From Pediococcus claussenii ATCC BAA-344 (lineage in GTDB: Bacteria > Bacillota > Bacilli > Lactobacillales > Lactobacillaceae): a DNA stretch of 64,000 bases. Shown in pieces: positions 51,339-60,993 of this stretch; the first letter of the stretch is position 1, and every line of letters begins with the position of its first letter. A program made the translations under genes and the position numbers. The stretch is taken from NCBI RefSeq assembly GCF_000237995.1, contig NC_016605.1:1736001-1800000 (forward strand), in the 5' to 3' direction. The notes under the pieces were generated by a model. That model was not told where the DNA came from. It saw only the letters and a list, made by a program, of their open reading frames with translations, and did not search any database.

Positions 51339-52037
51339 TTAAGCATTATCAGGGTTTCTTAGGTAATAACCAACTCCACGTCGTGTGACCAAGATTTGGG
51401 GATTACCTGGTGTCTCTTCAATTTTTTCACGTAATCTTCGAACCGTAACATCGACTGTACGAACATCACCAAAATAATCATATCCCCACACAGTCTGAAG
51501 TAGATGCTCTCGTGTCATTACTTGACCAATATGTTTTGCCAAATAATGCAATAACTCAAACTCACGATGCGTTAAATCTAATTGGTTGCCATCCCGCGTA
51601 ACAGAATACGAATCGGCGTTGATTAATAATGGGCCAATTTTCAAATTGTTATTTTCAGTTTGCTCAGTTTGCAGTTGGTCTTGGCGACGTAAATTGGCCT
51701 TTACTCGAGCAACCAGTTCACGATTTGAAAATGGTTTAGTAACGTAATCATCGGCACCGAGTTCCAGTCCAACAACTTTATCTAATTCTGAATCCTTTGC
51801 CGTTACCATAATGATTGGAATGTTATGTTTTGCTCGAACCTGACGAGCAACCTCAAGCCCATCTATTTTAGGTAACATTAAATCTAATAAAATCAAATCT
51901 GGTTTTTCACTTTCAACTAAAGCGAGCGCTTCTTCACCATCGTAAGCGGTCACAACATCATAACCTTCTTTGGTTAAATTAAATTTAACAATATCTGAAA
52001 TAGGTTTTTCATCATCTACTACTAAAATCTTTGGCAT
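51339..52037 (-). CDS. walR: Response regulator WalR (YycF), 232 aa
   Basis: The receiver domain has VDDEKP, the phospho-acceptor Asp in LLDLMLP, MVTAKD and KPF. The OmpR-type winged helix in the second half has [53 protein letters not shown], the nearly invariant WalR DNA-binding sequence. It controls peptidoglycan hydrolase genes. GAGGAGG precedes the ATG. A minus-strand TATAAT at 52117-52122 is the probable -10 for the wal operon. Confidence 0.98.
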   Translation of the reverse strand: MPKILVVDDEKPISDIVKFNLTKEGYDVVTAYDGEEALALVESEKPDLILLDLMLPKIDGLEVARQVRAKHNIPIIMVTAKDSELDKVVGLELGADDYVTKPFSNRELVARVKANLRRQDQLQTEQTENNNLKIGPLLINADSYSVTRDGNQLDLTHREFELLHYLAKHIGQVMTREHLLQTVWGYDYFGDVRTVDVTVRRLREKIEETPGNPQILVTRRGVGYYLRNPDNA

Positions 52038-52116
52038 ATTTGTCCTCCTCTGGAGACGGTCTAAACTTTTTCGGCATAAATAAAGCTTAATGTCGATGTT
52101 AATTCATGCTGAAACA

Positions 52117-52122
52117 ATTATA
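52117..52122 (-). promoter_or_regulatory. -10 box of the walR operon
   Basis: A minus-strand TATAAT in the context TGTGGTATAATTG lies about 80 bp before the walR ATG. A -35 resembling ATTGCA is 16 bp upstream. Confidence 0.5.
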
Positions 52123-52218
52123 CCACATGCGGTCTAATTGCAATTTTACGTAAATTTAAAACCATTAATTGCACGAGGTTAACTGAACTTCATTTTGGTT
52201 AACATTGAAGCCTCTAAC

Positions 52219-52259
52219 AAAAAACTTGTCTATCATTCAGTTAAGATAGACAAGTTTTA
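52219..52259. terminator. Terminator of the aminopeptidase gene
   Basis: AAAACTTGTCTATC and GATAGACAAGTTTT form a perfect 14-bp stem with a 10-base loop; on the minus strand six T follow. The right side is also T-rich. Confidence 0.92.
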
Positions 52260-52273
52260 GTATTTTTAATATA

Positions 52274-54811
52274 TTATTTTGCGGTTATCCGTCGAATCGC
52301 AGCATTAACAGCCTGTTTTTCTGCCTCTACAAGGGCTACTCGGCTTTCAATTACGCGAATATCCATTGTGATTTCACGGGTTAATCCTGGTACATTCAAT
52401 CTAGGTTCAAAGAATGCTTTGAATTCGGCAAGGCGTTTTGAGGTGTTAAAAATACCAGTGATAACCGTAATGAAAGTTGTAAATTCCATATCACCACCAA
52501 CTGTATCTTCCAACCATTGCCAATCATTTCGAATCCAGTCCCAAGCAGCTTGTTCACCATATTCATTAGCTAGTGTACCTCTAAACCATGATCTTAAATC
52601 CTGTGGTTTAATTGTGCCAGCATCCTCGAATTTAGTAATTAAAGTTGCAATCAATTCAGGATCCTTAGTACTTGTCAAAGCGCTACTTATATCAGATTTA
52701 AAGCTTGCATCAGAAGTCTTTCTGTATTCTGATAACAAACTCTCAAACAAATCGGACGTACCAAAGTTTTTAACTTCGTTGACCAAAACATATACGCGAA
52801 TATCAGCAGGTAAACTTGCTAGATTATTGTTGTTAGCGGTGAACAACTTATGAGCTGCAGCAATTGCGTCAGAATTTTCAGCATACAACGCTGCATTTAG
52901 GACATACGGCCGTGTTAACTGATCATCGTTTGATTCGTTTTCAGTTGGTATCCATCCCAAACGTTCAACCTGTTTAACACTTAGTTGATTAAATAATGCC
53001 TTTAATTCTTTTTCTTCATCTGAATTTGCCGAAACAAACTTTTTCAGGTTATTTGCAACTCTATACAATGCAGCATTAACCACATTTGATTTACTGTCTG
53101 CAAATTTTGATAACAATGGCACTACGCTTGCATACGAAATTTGACGTCCTTCAGCTAATAGTCGTAGATCCTGCAATAGTTGCAATTGAGCAATTGGATT
53201 TAAAGTACTGATATTATTTAAAATATCATTTAGAAGTTCATCATCATATTTAACAATGAAATGTGATTCATTTCCCACATTAACTTGAAAAGGAGTTCCA
53301 TTTTCAGAACGTAAATCAGCGTAATTTCCAAGCGTTACAGTTTTATCCTTCAAAATCTTTGGTGCAATTGCATAATTACTGTTAAGTGGAATTTGCCATT
53401 CACGTCCCACTTCTTTCCCATCACCAATAAAGAATTGTTGTTGAGTTAATTTTAATTGACCATTTTCAACTTGAGCACTTACTACTGGATAGCCGGGTTG
53501 TTCCAACCATGAATTCATAATTGAGCCTACATCGAGGCCAGAAGCATCTCCAAGTGCTTTCCATAAATCAGCGCCAGTAGCGTTCCCATATTTATGCGCT
53601 TTAAAATAGGCCTTAAGTCCCTTTTGAAGAGCTTGATCACCGATTAAGGAGCGAACCATAACCAGCATTCTTGAACCTTTAGCGTACACGATTGCACTAT
53701 CGAACAACGCATCAATTTCGGCTGGATTGGAAACCTGAACATGGACAGATTGAACACCATCAGTTGCATCACGCTGTAGAGCCGCTGCAGCTTCTGACGT
53801 TTGGAATAATTCCCAAATGTGCCAACTTGGTTCGATTGCATCGATTGCTACATATTCCATCATGTTAGCAAAGCTTTCGTTTAGCCATAAATCATCCCAC
53901 CACTTCATAGTTACCAGGTCGCCGAACCATTGGTGTGCCAATTCATGTGCAATCACAGTTGCAACTAACTGTTTTGTATCTAAAGATGTGTTTTCTGGAT
54001 CTAAAAGTAAGTATGCTTCACGATATGTGACAAGTCCCCAATTCTCCATTGCCCCAGCAGAAAAATCAGGTAATGCTAACTGCCATGAATGTGGTAGTGG
54101 ATATGGTGTCTGATAGAAATCTTCGTAGAATTCAATAGATCTTTTAGCAATATCTACCGCGAAATCAAGTTCATTTGCTTTATGGGCTTTAGTAGCATAA
54201 ACACCGACCTCAACTCCACTTTTAGTTTTTGCATGCTTACTTTGCAAATCCCCAAACGCGAACGCAATAAGGTAAGTTGACATACGCACGGTTGTATCAA
54301 AATAATGAACACCATTCTCAACTCGCACTTCGGGCATATTACTTAAAACAGTTTCCCCAGGTTGTTCATCAAACTTAATTGCTAAATCAAAAGTTGCCTT
54401 TGCTTCGGGTTCATCGATGCTTGGAAAGGCTTGTCGAGCAAAGTTAGTTTCAAATTGCGTTCCAATAATTTGCTTCTTCACACCATCAACTTCGTAATAT
54501 GAAGGGTAAATGCCCATCATGCTATCAGTGAGTGGTGCGCTGTACTCGATCGTTAATTGTGTTTTCCCGGTGCTTTCAAGAGTGACTTTAAGTTCATCAT
54601 TATTTCCATCTAGTTCAAAAGGAACATTAGTCCCATTTGCCTTAACTGATGTTACATCTAAATATTTTTGATGAATACTAATCGAAGCCGATGCTGCGAC
54701 TCCTTCAATTGTTGTTTTTCCCTTAATCAACTTGGATTGGCGATTAATATCCAAAAAAACGTCATAGTGTTCTGGTTGAAATGTCTCAAAAAATCTTTTA
54801 ATCTCTGCCAT
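52274..54811 (-). CDS. pepN: M1 family aminopeptidase (PepN type), 845 aa
   Basis: A zinc metallopeptidase with GAMENWG (exopeptidase motif) and HELAHQWFGDLVTMKWWDDLWLNESFA, giving the HExxH-18-E zinc site. Helical ERAP1-like domain at the C-terminus. Length (about 845 aa) fits lactic acid bacterial PepN. It removes N-terminal residues from oligopeptides in the cytoplasm. GAGGAATG precedes the ATG. Monocistronic with a terminator. Confidence 0.96.
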   Translation of the reverse strand: MAEIKRFFETFQPEHYDVFLDINRQSKLIKGKTTIEGVAASASISIHQKYLDVTSVKANGTNVPFELDGNNDELKVTLESTGKTQLTIEYSAPLTDSMMGIYPSYYEVDGVKKQIIGTQFETNFARQAFPSIDEPEAKATFDLAIKFDEQPGETVLSNMPEVRVENGVHYFDTTVRMSTYLIAFAFGDLQSKHAKTKSGVEVGVYATKAHKANELDFAVDIAKRSIEFYEDFYQTPYPLPHSWQLALPDFSAGAMENWGLVTYREAYLLLDPENTSLDTKQLVATVIAHELAHQWFGDLVTMKWWDDLWLNESFANMMEYVAIDAIEPSWHIWELFQTSEAAAALQRDATDGVQSVHVQVSNPAEIDALFDSAIVYAKGSRMLVMVRSLIGDQALQKGLKAYFKAHKYGNATGADLWKALGDASGLDVGSIMNSWLEQPGYPVVSAQVENGQLKLTQQQFFIGDGKEVGREWQIPLNSNYAIAPKILKDKTVTLGNYADLRSENGTPFQVNVGNESHFIVKYDDELLNDILNNISTLNPIAQLQLLQDLRLLAEGRQISYASVVPLLSKFADSKSNVVNAALYRVANNLKKFVSANSDEEKELKALFNQLSVKQVERLGWIPTENESNDDQLTRPYVLNAALYAENSDAIAAAHKLFTANNNNLASLPADIRVYVLVNEVKNFGTSDLFESLLSEYRKTSDASFKSDISSALTSTKDPELIATLITKFEDAGTIKPQDLRSWFRGTLANEYGEQAAWDWIRNDWQWLEDTVGGDMEFTTFITVITGIFNTSKRLAEFKAFFEPRLNVPGLTREITMDIRVIESRVALVEAEKQAVNAAIRRITAK

Positions 54812-54957
54812 GCTACATTCCTCACTTTATTTTAATATTTTTAATTATACGACATTTAAACCCTTATTGTATAAATAAGTTACTAAATTTATTTTCTAAT
54901 ATTAATCTGTATTCAAAAAAAAATTCCATCTTTTTTAAACTTTTTACCCAAAACCTG

Positions 54958-54986
54958 TTGTCAGACCTCGTTTTTCATGGTACTAT
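54958..54986 (+). promoter_or_regulatory. Promoter of the tRNA-Lys gene
   Basis: TTGTCA (54958-54963) and TACTAT (54981-54986) have a 17-bp spacer, 21 bp before the mature tRNA 5-prime end. Confidence 0.75.
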
Positions 54987-55007
54987 ATTTTAGTCGATTG
55001 ATCACAT

Positions 55008-55080
55008 GGGTGGTTAGCTCAGCTGGCAGAGCAACGGACTCTTAATCCGTGGGTCCAGGGTTCGATCCCCTGACCACCCA
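55008..55080 (+). tRNA. tRNA-Lys (anticodon CUU)
   Basis: The acceptor stem is GGGTGGT/ACCACCC with discriminator A. The D arm is GCTCAGCTGGCAGAGC, the anticodon stem ACGGA/TCCGT encloses loop CTCTTAA (anticodon CTT), and the T arm has CAGGG-TTCGATC-CCCTG. CCA is not encoded. It reads AAG codons. It is a single-gene unit with its own promoter and terminator. Confidence 0.96.
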
Positions 55081-55096
55081 TCATATAGACGCCACT

Positions 55097-55141
55097 AATC
55101 AGTAGTTACGATGCTTAAACGCCGTGATTGCTGATTTTTTT
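55097..55141 (+). terminator. Terminator after tRNA-Lys
   Basis: AATCAGTAGTTACG pairs with CGTGATTGCTGATT (several G-U pairs), followed by a T run. Confidence 0.75.
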
Positions 55142-55252
55142 GTTTTTTAATTACTCAGTGTCTATCCTCAAAATTCCGCATTAATAATCATTAAATTTAA
55201 TAATAAACTTATCATAATTAGACTTATCGTTTCCCCTTAATCAACACAATAT

Positions 55253-55282
55253 AAAAAACGGAAACCTAAATGCCAGTTTCCA
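55253..55282 (-). terminator. Terminator after the FAH-family gene
   Basis: GGAAAC and GTTTCC form a short stem; on the minus strand GTTTTTT follows. Confidence 0.6.
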
Positions 55283-55293
55283 TTCTCAATATT

Positions 55294-56106
55294 TTATTCA
55301 GTTATTTCAATATGCAATTGACCAAGACCTTCTATTTCACTTATTAGATCATCCCCCGACCGCAAGAACACTTTAGGATCCCTTCCAAGTCCGACACCAC
55401 TTGGCGTTCCGGTGAAAATAATATCTCCAGACTTTAATTCAACAATTGAAGACAGATAACTTACCAACGTCGGAGTATCAAAAATCATATTTTTCAGTTG
55501 CGAATGTTGCATCACGATTCCATTAACCCTAGTTTCAATCTCTAGGTCCCCTAAATCTTTAATATCATCTGGGGTTGTTAACCATGGACCAACTGGACCA
55601 TATTTTTCAAATGACTTTCCCATTGAAAATTGAGGCGCATCTGTATTCTCAAGTTGGACAAAACGGTCGGATAAATCTTGCCCTACCATGTATCCTGCAA
55701 TAAACTGATCAACATTTTCTTTGGCAATATTACGACCATCTTTGCCAATAACAATAACTAATTCTGTTTCCCAATCCGTTTGATTCCCATGCTTTTTTAC
55801 TGTTACATTTGGATCTGTCAAACTGCTTTGGAACTTTGTAAAGATACTTGGTACCTTTGGAAGTGCGATATTAATTTCACGGGAATGATCTGTATAGTTC
55901 ATCCCAACCGCGAAAACTTGCCTAGGTTCAGGAACTGGCATTTGAAGTTCTTTTTGATTCACTTCAAATTTTTCTGACAATTCTAGATTTGATCTATTTG
56001 AAATCGCATCAAAAATTGTATCAGTATTTCGAACCATCTGTCCCAGCAAATGATCATCTTGTCTTGTTAAAAGTGTCACTTGATTATTCACAATTCCTAA
56101 CTTCAT
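55294..56106 (-). CDS. Fumarylacetoacetate hydrolase (FAH) family protein, 270 aa
   Basis: The C-terminal catalytic domain has FAVGMNYTDHSREI, the first metal glutamates in DWETELVIVIGKDGRN, the Asp-containing GYMVGQDLSDRFVQ and the ending IIFTGTPSGVGLGRDP; this is the pattern of 2-keto acid hydrolases, decarboxylases and isomerases. ATG 56106 has GGAGG nine bases upstream. It stands alone, so the actual substrate is not indicated. Confidence 0.92.
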   Translation of the reverse strand: MKLGIVNNQVTLLTRQDDHLLGQMVRNTDTIFDAISNRSNLELSEKFEVNQKELQMPVPEPRQVFAVGMNYTDHSREINIALPKVPSIFTKFQSSLTDPNVTVKKHGNQTDWETELVIVIGKDGRNIAKENVDQFIAGYMVGQDLSDRFVQLENTDAPQFSMGKSFEKYGPVGPWLTTPDDIKDLGDLEIETRVNGIVMQHSQLKNMIFDTPTLVSYLSSIVELKSGDIIFTGTPSGVGLGRDPKVFLRSGDDLISEIEGLGQLHIEITE

Positions 56107-56484
56107 AACCAATATCCTCCAAATTTAATTTTTGAATATTCACGTATTATAATTCTAACAAGTTGCCATAAACAGATACAATTTAAAAACTGTTACATTA
56201 AATTTAAAACCGGTATAAAATTATAATGAAAACACACCATCAATCCGCGTTAACTGAAGTTCAACGTTCTTCCGCAATTAATGGCATAATGGATGCGTTA
56301 TTGATAATTGATTTTGAAATAGTCCTGCGACCACAAGCACATGAATACTGTCACTAATTGGTTTCGTGTTTTTACACGACTAAGAATGTTAACTTATTAA
56401 AACTAGTTTAAACACCACTTGCACTTTAACATCTTATATTTTAAACTTATTGTCAGTAAAGTCGTTCACAATGGGGAGATTATA
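56107..56484. other. Intergenic region with a possible short ORF
   Basis: An ATG at 56226 opens a 43-codon frame to a stop at 56355-56357 in the plus direction, with TATAA-like sequence but no ribosome site just before it. There is no family resemblance, so it is not called as a gene. The rest of the stretch shows nothing else of note. Confidence 0.3.
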
Positions 56485-56841
56485 ATGGAATATATTACTA
56501 AAAAATGGACCGAACTAAGCATTCTTTTGCTTTTAGTATTATTTATTATCGGTAATGTTGGCTGGTTTGTTTACAGATATTCAGGGGAACATTACTATAT
56601 GAGAATTACAAAATCAGTCAGTACTCATCCAGTCACATTAGCTGTAAGTATACCTAGTAATGGCTATACTTACCAAGGAGAGGCCCGCACAGCTTCTGGC
56701 AAAGAAAAATTTCTAACTTTAAAAACAACCTCAGCAAATCCAGGGCCCTTTAAAAAGGGTCAAATTGTTCGCGTCACTGTTAACCAAAATTTTGGAAATA
56801 CTAATTACAAGGTAGTTAGCAGTATGCCTAATACAAAATAA
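56485..56841 (+). CDS. YxeA-like (DUF1093) small exported or membrane-anchored protein, 118 aa
   Basis: One N-terminal membrane helix (LSILLLLVLFIIGNVGWFVY) is followed by the DUF1093 pattern: EHYYMRI, a strand region with YTYQGEARTASGKEKFLTLKT, and the final GQIVRVTVNQNFG. ATG 56485 has GGGGAGAT upstream. Proteins of this type are usually secreted and of unknown function. It has its own terminator and no clear operon partner. Confidence 0.8.
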   Translation: MEYITKKWTELSILLLLVLFIIGNVGWFVYRYSGEHYYMRITKSVSTHPVTLAVSIPSNGYTYQGEARTASGKEKFLTLKTTSANPGPFKKGQIVRVTVNQNFGNTNYKVVSSMPNTK

Positions 56842-56900
56842 CACTTTTTACTAGACATTTAGATTATTATTCAATTAACTTATTTTCAACCAACCTATTT

Positions 56901-56939
56901 AAAAAGCCTTTGAAAATTGAAATTTTCAAAGGCTTTTTT
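56901..56939. terminator. Bidirectional terminator between the YxeA-like gene and the tarL-like gene
   Basis: AAAAAGCCTTTGAAAATT and AATTTTCAAAGGCTTTTT form an 18-bp perfect stem, with A and T runs either side, so it serves both convergent transcripts. Confidence 0.95.
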
Positions 56940-56949
56940 AGTTAAATAA

Positions 56950-58860
56950 TTATTTTCTAGATTGTTCGGCTTTTTTACCCCATTCAGGAATATATTTACC
57001 ATCTTCGGAATATCTTTCATCCTCTAAATCAAGCTTATCGTCTTCACCAAAGTTTGACTTAAGTGCATGCACAAATCGTTGCGTCGACTTTCCATCAAGA
57101 TCATCAAAGAAATAATCCACAAATGCATCCAATTTAGGTTTATCAACCTTTGGATTCTCCAATTGATAAAGCAGTTCATCCATACTTTCTGCCAATTGTC
57201 CGGGAATAAAATCAAAATAGTCATAGTAAAAACTACGGCTCTTCATATATTCAGCCAAGTCCGGTGCAAAGAATACCATTGGTCGTTTCAATAAAGCGTA
57301 CTCGAAACAAACGGATGAATAATCAGTAATCAATTGATCTGCTATCAGTAATAAATCGTTAATCTCACGATAATCAGAAACATCATAGAAGAAATCCGTG
57401 TATTCATAAGGAATAGTTGGCTTATTCTGAACAAAAGGATGGATCTTTAACAAGAACACATAATCCTCATGTAAACTATCATATAACTTCTTGAAGTTCA
57501 AAGTTTCAAAAGGATAGTCAGCAGATTGTTGTCCGTTTCCACGGAACGTTGGAGCAAACAAAATTACTTTTTTTCCATTTATGAAGGGTAGTTCTTCCTT
57601 TAAGCGCGTTTTAATCGAATCTTGTTTAGCAGTGTCAAAGAAAATATCTGTTCGTGGAATTCCCAATGGCAACACGTTCTCAGGATCAATACCAAATCCT
57701 TCAGCATATTTAGGCGCAATACTGGTAGCCGAAACTAAGACTTTAGTATAATTTCTGTGGTTCAGTGAAGTTAATTTAGGGCCACCAGGCATTCCCACTC
57801 GGCTATATCCAAATGTTTTAAATGCACCAACAGCATGCCAAACCTGTATTAAATCCGCATTATCTCTAATTTTTAACGGATAAATCAATGGGTAAAAATC
57901 ATCCAAAATAATAAAACGACTTGTCGCCAATGCTTTGGCTAAAGTGCGCACCTCATGCCAACTCTTTTTAGCCTTGATATTTGGCTTAAGGTAAAAGCTA
58001 GCTTGTAACTCTGGTGCCTCTTTTTGCATATCTTCATAGATAAACTCAAAATTGCCTGATATTGAGGTACGACTATCTGAAACAAAAGAAACCTTATTAG
58101 ATTTGATTGGTCGTAAGCTGTACCAACGATACCACCAGTGTAATGCCGTTCGTTTCAAACGCCTGCCAACTGCTGAATCAAGTTCATAATCACTTGTAAA
58201 TTCATTTTCAAGTGGATTTATATCACTTAATTTATGCGAACTAACGTGCATAGATTGCTCTGCAAGATTATACTCAAAAATTAAACTATATGTTTTGTTG
58301 CTTTGGGCAGAATAACTAGTCATCTTCGTTGTGTAATTCAGATTCTTATGAGTATTTTTAATTTGTCCCAAAGAAGTTTGCCGAATTAGCCATCCTTGAC
58401 TCAAATATTGGCGCATACGTAGTCTGATCTCATAACGTCCAGGATCCAGCGGACCACCATTGTTAATCTTAGAAAAATTGATTGAACCGTAATACCCTGC
58501 TTGTGGATAGCCCGGTAAATCTACCTTACTATTATTTAAAGCAATAACAGTCTCTCTACCATCCTCATTAATCAACACCAAACTTTTCACAATCTTTTCA
58601 GGATCTTTCTCTGGAAAGCTTTCAAACCAAGCCATTCCTTCAATTGAAAAGTAGGAATTATTAAAATCAATATTGGTTACTTGCCGTTTAATCAATGAAT
58701 CAACATCCATCGCAAGATGTGGCGTACTAATCACTTGTTGGATTGGATCAACAATGATTTCTTTATTATTCTCACCTACTACCGCTGTTTTTTGGGGTCT
58801 GTTTTTCCTACGAAAAGCATTCCTTACACGACGCGCTGTGCGTCTTAAACCTTGCAACAT
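56950..58860 (-). CDS. CDP-ribitol/CDP-glycerol polyol-phosphate polymerase (TarL-like), 636 aa
   Basis: The C-terminal 370 residues hold the CDP-glycerol glycerophosphotransferase fold: WHAVGAFKTFGYSR, GIPRTDIFFD, VILFAPTFRGNG, LLKIHPF and LITDYSSVCFEYALLKRPMVFF. The N-terminus is a basic segment (RRTARRVRNAFRRK) for membrane contact, then a beta-rich domain. It should extend the wall teichoic acid chain at the inner membrane face. In the tarIJKL setting CDP-ribitol is the likely donor. GAGGAAG precedes the ATG; it follows the TarK-like gene by 15 bp. Confidence 0.9.
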   Translation of the reverse strand: MLQGLRRTARRVRNAFRRKNRPQKTAVVGENNKEIIVDPIQQVISTPHLAMDVDSLIKRQVTNIDFNNSYFSIEGMAWFESFPEKDPEKIVKSLVLINEDGRETVIALNNSKVDLPGYPQAGYYGSINFSKINNGGPLDPGRYEIRLRMRQYLSQGWLIRQTSLGQIKNTHKNLNYTTKMTSYSAQSNKTYSLIFEYNLAEQSMHVSSHKLSDINPLENEFTSDYELDSAVGRRLKRTALHWWYRWYSLRPIKSNKVSFVSDSRTSISGNFEFIYEDMQKEAPELQASFYLKPNIKAKKSWHEVRTLAKALATSRFIILDDFYPLIYPLKIRDNADLIQVWHAVGAFKTFGYSRVGMPGGPKLTSLNHRNYTKVLVSATSIAPKYAEGFGIDPENVLPLGIPRTDIFFDTAKQDSIKTRLKEELPFINGKKVILFAPTFRGNGQQSADYPFETLNFKKLYDSLHEDYVFLLKIHPFVQNKPTIPYEYTDFFYDVSDYREINDLLLIADQLITDYSSVCFEYALLKRPMVFFAPDLAEYMKSRSFYYDYFDFIPGQLAESMDELLYQLENPKVDKPKLDAFVDYFFDDLDGKSTQRFVHALKSNFGEDDKLDLEDERYSEDGKYIPEWGKKAEQSRK

Positions 58861-58875
58861 AAACTTCTTCCTCGT

Positions 58876-59979
58876 TTATTCTAATTTATTTAAAAAATCA
58901 AAAACCCGTTGGCTATTTTTTCCGTCCTGAAATGGAAATGTATTAGTTTTAAGCTTTTTTACATATTTCAAATCCATGGTTTCCAAATTTTGATTAATAT
59001 CAAAAATAACTTGATCAGCTGTATCAAAATGAGGAGCCCCTAAATATTGATAATAATTAACGTAAAAGCCATTTTGATCTACATATTGCTTATAGTCCGG
59101 CGTAAACAACAAGATTGGTCGTTCAAAATAGCTAAAATTCAGCGATAAAGACGAGTAATCCGTTATAAAGACGTCCACTCCTGGCAGTAGTGTTTTAACT
59201 TTTTCAGCATCTTGAAAAATATGAACATTACTTGGTAAATCCTTGAAATCCGGCAATTTTAAATAAGGATGCAGTGAAATGTATATTTCCCATTTGCCAG
59301 TAAGACTATGACTGGATTTTATCATATCATTTACCAAACTTAAAACTAGTTTTGGATTTCCAGCTCTATATGTAGGAGAGTACAACATCCACTGTACTCC
59401 TGTATGAGTTGGAATTTGAGCTGTCATTAACTCATCCATCATAGGCTCCCCAAATGCTAAAATATGACTGGGTTCAACATCAAACGCTTCTTCGTATGCC
59501 GGCTTGTCGATTTCAGCATTAATAAAAACCCAATCATAGTTTGTATGTGGCTTAATTACGCTCTTAGCGGCACTTGGTAAACTAAGTCCGAACTGTTTTA
59601 AAGATCCAATTGCATGCCACAATTGTACAACTGTATTTTCACTATGCTTATTAATCGCATACAATGGGAAATAATAATCGTCAATAATAAATAGCTCCGC
59701 AGTTGCCATGTAATACAACGAACGCCATGATGTCCATAAAAACCGTAGTTTACTGGTAAGAGTACGATCATAATGAAACAATAATAATTTGATTTCATAT
59801 GATCCATCTTTTTCAAATTCCTTATATAAAAATTTGAGATTATCTGCCAGTTTGTCATTTCTCATACTCGCAAAAACGACCCGTCTTTTACGAGGGCCGA
59901 TTAAGTGAAAAATTATTTGATATACCACATTGAAAGTAACTCGAAGAATATTGAGTCGTAATACTTTTACACCTTCCAA
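58876..59979 (-). CDS. CDP-ribitol/CDP-glycerol phosphotransferase (TarK-like), 367 aa
   Basis: This is the single-domain version of the family: VVFASMRNDKLADNLKFLYKEF, WHAIGSLKQFGLSLPS, MLYSPTYRAG, ISLHPYLKLP and FITDYSSLSLNFSYFERPILLF. It would attach the first polyol phosphate to the linkage unit or act as a polymerase. The TTG start at 59979 overlaps the end of tarJ by 13 bp, with a GGCGGTG-like ribosome site; no better start is seen. It lies between tarJ and the TarL-like gene, as in lactobacillus tarIJKL sets. Confidence 0.88.
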   Translation of the reverse strand: MEGVKVLRLNILRVTFNVVYQIIFHLIGPRKRRVVFASMRNDKLADNLKFLYKEFEKDGSYEIKLLLFHYDRTLTSKLRFLWTSWRSLYYMATAELFIIDDYYFPLYAINKHSENTVVQLWHAIGSLKQFGLSLPSAAKSVIKPHTNYDWVFINAEIDKPAYEEAFDVEPSHILAFGEPMMDELMTAQIPTHTGVQWMLYSPTYRAGNPKLVLSLVNDMIKSSHSLTGKWEIYISLHPYLKLPDFKDLPSNVHIFQDAEKVKTLLPGVDVFITDYSSLSLNFSYFERPILLFTPDYKQYVDQNGFYVNYYQYLGAPHFDTADQVIFDINQNLETMDLKYVKKLKTNTFPFQDGKNSQRVFDFLNKLE

Positions 59980-60992
59980 TGCATCACCGCCTTACCCCAA
60001 CTGTTGGCAAGGTCCATATCAAAGAAATCGATAATTTCTGGAATTGTAGTTACTGTTTTAGTGATACCAATCAAATTTTGTAAATATGACTGTGCTTCAG
60101 GACTAGCTGACAGAATTTCAATGGCCTTTTCAAAATCTTCACGACCACTTCTACTTGTTCCCTGCAAAATTAATCCCTTAGCAAGAACGTCCCTTGTATT
60201 GATATCGACAGGTTCCTCTGTAACGCCCATTAGAATAGCTGTTCCCATAGGCTTTATGTGATTAATAATCTGATCAATAGCAATTGCACTTCCAGCGCCA
60301 CCAGTACATTCAATGGCCTGACTAATTGTTAAGTCGTCCGGAATACTATCAACAACGTACGTTTCATCCGCAAATGAGAAATATGCTAGTTTCTCCTGAT
60401 GACGCCCAAAAATGTACAACTTCGTATCAGGAAATATTGACTTAGCAAGAACAGCGGTAATATAGCCTAAATTACCGTCACCCCAAATGCCTAAACTTTG
60501 GTCATCGGCATCCATCGTTTCTTTCAATTGCATTAAAGCACGAACACCAACCGATACCATTTCAAGGAATGCTGACATCTCAAGATTAAAATCGTCAGGA
60601 ACCTTAACAGCACGATCACGCCGCAAATACACGTACTCCTGCATGAAACCATCATAGCCACTAGAACGGAACTTCGTGGTTGGTAGGTAGTTCTCACGTA
60701 TAATTGGATCCTTTTCAAAAGGTGTATCCGGAATCATAGCAACCGTATCACCAACTTTAAAGATTCCCTGAGGATCGCGAACCACCGTACCAATTGCTTC
60801 ATGAATCAATGCCATCGGTAATTTTTTGCTTAACACTTGGGGTGGTCGTTGCCCCGTAAAATAACGTTGATCAGCATGACATACTGACAAATAGGTTGGA
60901 CGGACAATAATGTCATCTGTACCTAAATTCTCGTTTACAGTTTGCGTTTCAATCTGACGCGGACTCACTAAGCGATAAACTTGATTTAACAT
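59967..60992 (-). CDS. tarJ: Ribulose-5-phosphate reductase TarJ (zinc alcohol dehydrogenase-like), 341 aa
   Basis: A medium-chain dehydrogenase: SVCHADQRYFTG holds the first zinc ligand, MALIHEAIGTV the next, and IWGDGNLGYITAVLAKSIFP the nucleotide-binding motif. TarJ reduces D-ribulose 5-phosphate to D-ribitol 5-phosphate with NADPH, which TarI then activates. Length and neighbours (tarI one base upstream) fit fully. The ribosome site lies in the end of tarI. Confidence 0.93.
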   Translation of the reverse strand: MLNQVYRLVSPRQIETQTVNENLGTDDIIVRPTYLSVCHADQRYFTGQRPPQVLSKKLPMALIHEAIGTVVRDPQGIFKVGDTVAMIPDTPFEKDPIIRENYLPTTKFRSSGYDGFMQEYVYLRRDRAVKVPDDFNLEMSAFLEMVSVGVRALMQLKETMDADDQSLGIWGDGNLGYITAVLAKSIFPDTKLYIFGRHQEKLAYFSFADETYVVDSIPDDLTISQAIECTGGAGSAIAIDQIINHIKPMGTAILMGVTEEPVDINTRDVLAKGLILQGTSRSGREDFEKAIEILSASPEAQSYLQNLIGITKTVTTIPEIIDFFDMDLANSWGKAVMHWKV

Positions 60993-60993
60993 C

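Noticed and set aside
52368-52853. 161-codon plus-strand frame
   Set aside because: Antisense to the M1 aminopeptidase C-terminal domain; no recognisable domain.
56226-56357. 43-codon plus-strand frame
   Set aside because: It has no Shine-Dalgarno sequence and no recognisable family, so it is mentioned only as part of the intergenic region.
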